Origin: DATBFU01 sp035498405
Lineage (GTDB): Bacteria; Acidobacteriota; Thermoanaerobaculia; UBA5066; Gp7-AA6
Reading direction: 5' to 3'
Length of the DNA stretch: 64,000 nucleotides
Assembly (NCBI GenBank): GCA_035498405.1
Contig: DATKAE010000047.1
Coordinates: forward strand, 124,001 to 188,000
The notes under the pieces are model-generated. The model was not told the DNA's origin and made no database searches. It was given only the letters and a program-made list of their open reading frames with translations. Positions 61,891 through 64,000 of the stretch are shown piece after piece. Both the position numbers and the translations under genes were made by a program. Position 1 is the first letter of the stretch. Each line of letters opens with the position of its first letter.

Positions 61891-62292
61891 ATGAGATTGC
61901 TCCCTTCGTTCTTCCTGCTCCTTGGAGCCTTGTCCCCGGAGCCTCCCTGGTCGGAGCTGTCGCTTTCGATCGAGCGTGAGCACGGTTACTCGAGCGACCA
62001 GATCGCGGTCTGCCGCGTTCGCGTCGTCAACAACGGGTCGCACACCTGGCCCGGCCGCAATCTGCGTTTCGAGGCGCGCGCGATCGACGGCGGCATCGTC
62101 GTCGAACGGGCGACGGGCCGGTTCGGCCTGTCGCTCGAGCCGCACGGTACGCTCGAGACGCTCATCTCGTTCTCGGTTCCCAACGCTCGCTTCGAGGTCT
62201 CTCCCGCCGCATCCTCCTCCGGCGCCGAGGGGCAACGGAAGCGGTCGGGAGGCAAGCGGGGCAAGCGCTCTTCGCGACGGCGACCCCGCTGA
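61891..62292 (+). CDS. Secreted small hypothetical protein
   Basis: The product is 133 residues from ATG 61891 with a signal peptide (MRLLPSFFLLLGALS). The middle is a beta-sandwich-like segment with YSSDQIAVCRVRVVNNGSHTWPG and NLRFEARAIDGGIVVERA, reminiscent of an Ig-like or BatA-type fold. The C-terminal 25 residues are basic and disordered (KRSGGKRGKRSSRRR). I recognise no family. It lies 21 bp upstream of purD on the same strand and may be co-transcribed. Confidence 0.75.
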   Translation: MRLLPSFFLLLGALSPEPPWSELSLSIEREHGYSSDQIAVCRVRVVNNGSHTWPGRNLRFEARAIDGGIVVERATGRFGLSLEPHGTLETLISFSVPNARFEVSPAASSSGAEGQRKRSGGKRGKRSSRRRPR

Positions 62293-62313
62293 CAGCGGTT
62301 ACAATGCGCCCTA

Positions 62314-63597
62314 ATGAAGATCCTGGTCGTCGGCGCAGGCGGGCGCGAGCACGCGCTCTGCTTCGGGCTCCGCCGAAGTCCCGCGGTCCGGGAGCTCTAC
62401 TGCGCGCCGGGAAACCCGGGGATCGCGGAACTGGCCGACTGCCTGCCGGTCATGCCGGGAGACATCGTGGAGATTGCCGACCTCGCCGAGAAACTCCAGC
62501 TCGACCTGACGGTCGTCGGGCCGGAGCTGCCGCTGTCGCTCGGCATCGCCGACGAGTTCGGCAAACGCGACCTGCCCATCTTCGGCCCGACGCGATTGGC
62601 GGCGCAGATCGAGTCGTCCAAGGTCTTCGCCAAGGAGTTCTTCGCGCGACACGGGATTCCCACCGCGGAGGCCCGGGTTTGCGCGAATGCGGAAGAGGCC
62701 CGGCGCGCGATCAAGCATTTCGGTTTTCCCGTCGTGGTCAAGGCCGACGGGTTAGCCGGCGGAAAGGGAGTTCTGGCCGTCGAGTCCGACGAAGAGGCGC
62801 GGCGGGCGCTGTCGCTCTTCTTCGAGGAGCGGGTCTTTGGCTCCGCCGGGGACCGCGTGCTCGTGGAGGAGTTCTTGGTCGGCAACGAGGCGTCTTTTCT
62901 CGCCCTCTGCGACGGCCAGACGGCGGTGCCGTTGCCGACGGCCCGCGACTACAAGAAGGTCTTCGAAGGCGACCGGGGCCCCAACACGGGCGGAATGGGC
63001 GGGCATTCGCCGGCCGGCGTTCTGGACGCGGCGGCCTCGACCCGGGTCATGAAGGAAATCATCTGGCCCACACTCCGTGGCCTAGCGTCGGAGGGGCGGC
63101 CCTTCCGCGGCGTGCTGTACGCCGGCCTGATGCTGACAGAGGCCGGGCCGCGCGTGCTCGAGTTCAACGCGCGCTTCGGCGACCCGGAGACCGAGGTCAT
63201 CGTGCCTCGGATCAAGTCCGACTTGGCCGTTCTGCTTGCCGCCGGGGCGCGGGGGGACCTGGAGAAGTTCTCCCCGATCGACGTGAAGCCGGAAGTCTGC
63301 CTCGGCGTGGTGCTTTGCGCCGCGGGCTACCCGGGACAGCACGAGAAGGGCAAGCCGATCTCGGGCATCAACGACGCGGCTCGGATCGGCGGGGTGGAGA
63401 TCTTCCACGCGGGCACCGCGCGCGAAGGCGATCGGCTCATCACCGCCGGGGGGCGGGTCCTCGTGGTCACCGCCATGGCTCCGACGATTGTCGAGGCGGC
63501 GGGCCTCGCCTATCAGGCGTCCGACAAGATCGAATTCGACGGCAAACAACTGCGCCGCGACATCGGCGCGCACGGGGTTCGCTTCTCGCGGATGTAG
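62314..63597 (+). CDS. purD: Phosphoribosylamine-glycine ligase (GARS)
   Basis: This 427-residue ATP-grasp enzyme carries out the second step of purine synthesis. Motifs are MKILVVGAGGREHAL, GPELPLSLGIADEF, VVKADGLAGGKGV, GPNTGGMGGHSPAG, and the metal/ATP site LEFNARFGDPETE. It is full length by comparison with other PurD proteins. The start is ATG 62314, 21 bp after the small secreted protein. It ends 18 bp from the convergent partial gene at the window edge. Confidence 0.96.
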   Translation: MKILVVGAGGREHALCFGLRRSPAVRELYCAPGNPGIAELADCLPVMPGDIVEIADLAEKLQLDLTVVGPELPLSLGIADEFGKRDLPIFGPTRLAAQIESSKVFAKEFFARHGIPTAEARVCANAEEARRAIKHFGFPVVVKADGLAGGKGVLAVESDEEARRALSLFFEERVFGSAGDRVLVEEFLVGNEASFLALCDGQTAVPLPTARDYKKVFEGDRGPNTGGMGGHSPAGVLDAAASTRVMKEIIWPTLRGLASEGRPFRGVLYAGLMLTEAGPRVLEFNARFGDPETEVIVPRIKSDLAVLLAAGARGDLEKFSPIDVKPEVCLGVVLCAAGYPGQHEKGKPISGINDAARIGGVEIFHAGTAREGDRLITAGGRVLVVTAMAPTIVEAAGLAYQASDKIEFDGKQLRRDIGAHGVRFSRM

Positions 63598-63615
63598 ACG
63601 CCTAGGATTCGGCGG

Positions 63616-64000
63616 TCACTGGCCGCAGGTTCCGCCCGTGTCCCCGCACGGCATCTCGTAGAACGAGAAGTCATTGGTGGTGTTATCACCGACGTTGATG
63701 TATCCCTCGATCGTGGGGCTGGACGAGGTCGGGTTGCGGACATCCACGAAGGCGATGGCCTCGCTGACGTTCTGCGGGATCTGGGCCACCGAGAACACGT
63801 TGGAGAACTGACGAACCTCGCCGGGCACGAGATTGTCGAACGACAGCGTGGTGCCGACCTTTTGTCCGTTCGTCGCGCTGCCGGCCGTCACGTCGTAGAA
63901 GGTCACGTCGACCGAGACGTGGCGGTCCGTGCTCGGGTAGAGGGCTCCGTCGATGTCCGTGTTGCGCACTCCGAGGTTCGTTCGCTGGGACCCCTGGGTG
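63616..64000 (-). CDS. Secreted adhesin-like protein, cut by the window edge
   Basis: Only the C-terminal 127 residues are visible; the frame is open past 64000, so the start lies outside. The sequence is beta-rich with Ser/Thr and Asn: SQRTNLGVRNTDIDG, GTTLSFDNLVPGEVRQFSNVF and a final CGDTGGTCGQ that could form a disulfide. The RTNLG motif and repeated strands are like secreted proteins common in Acidobacteriota. No domain can be fixed. Confidence 0.7.
   Translation of the reverse strand, partial: TQGSQRTNLGVRNTDIDGALYPSTDRHVSVDVTFYDVTAGSATNGQKVGTTLSFDNLVPGEVRQFSNVFSVAQIPQNVSEAIAFVDVRNPTSSSPTIEGYINVGDNTTNDFSFYEMPCGDTGGTCGQ

Overview
The window is high-GC bacterial chromosome with dense, mostly single-copy genes, short operons and no rRNA, tRNA, CRISPR array, phage genes or recognisable transposase. 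Several features point to Acidobacteriota, probably a Thermoanaerobaculia-like lineage. These are serine/threonine kinases fused to TolB-like propellers, a carboxypeptidase-regulatory TonB receptor, DUF5117-type zinc proteases, and secreted propellers sharing a C-terminal domain with an LCLSGGRF-type start. This placement is inferred from gene content, not from a marker gene.

Layout. 1-9549: serine biosynthesis (serC, serA, DUF1015), a cytochrome c, a PilZ protein, a branched-chain aminotransferase divergent from a MocR regulator with a candidate operator, and a MOSC protein. 9655-18833: a secreted zinc metalloprotease, then a kinase > alpha/beta hydrolase > MscS channel operon on the minus strand. 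18834-31659: an accessory block that looks lower in GC by eye. It holds a wHTH-FHA regulator, a tannase/feruloyl esterase, a TonB receptor > kinase operon and three tandem secreted seven-bladed propellers. The full-length decarboxylase gene ends at its right edge, and a diverged copy of that gene's 3' end lies at its left edge. A roughly 47-bp leader with a conserved hairpin precedes three of the secreted-protein genes.

31660-41898: decarboxylase, acyltransferase, K+ channel, small secreted proteins, an SDR, DUF1326, and a class III aminotransferase plus methylmalonate-semialdehyde dehydrogenase pair. 40771-47004: a polyketide locus. YceI > type III PKS > isoprenylcysteine-type methyltransferase > FAD oxidoreductase run as a coupled operon resembling the streptomycete srsABC phenolic-lipid genes, with a divergent ACP-ketosynthase pair nearby. 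47070-58508: metallo-hydrolase, P1 peptidase, isocitrate dehydrogenase, a tandem pair of unknown proteins, a BamE-like protein, glucokinase with a structured upstream RNA region, phospholipase D, exonuclease, WYL regulator and a tiny coupled gene pair. 58617-64000: a TPR protein, a homocysteine methyltransferase/MTHFR fusion with its own promoter and SAM riboswitch, purD, and a secreted protein cut by the window edge.

The most promising undescribed items are the conserved leader hairpin, the YceI-coupled phenolic-lipid locus, the structured RNA before glucokinase, and the accessory block bounded by duplicated decarboxylase 3' ends.
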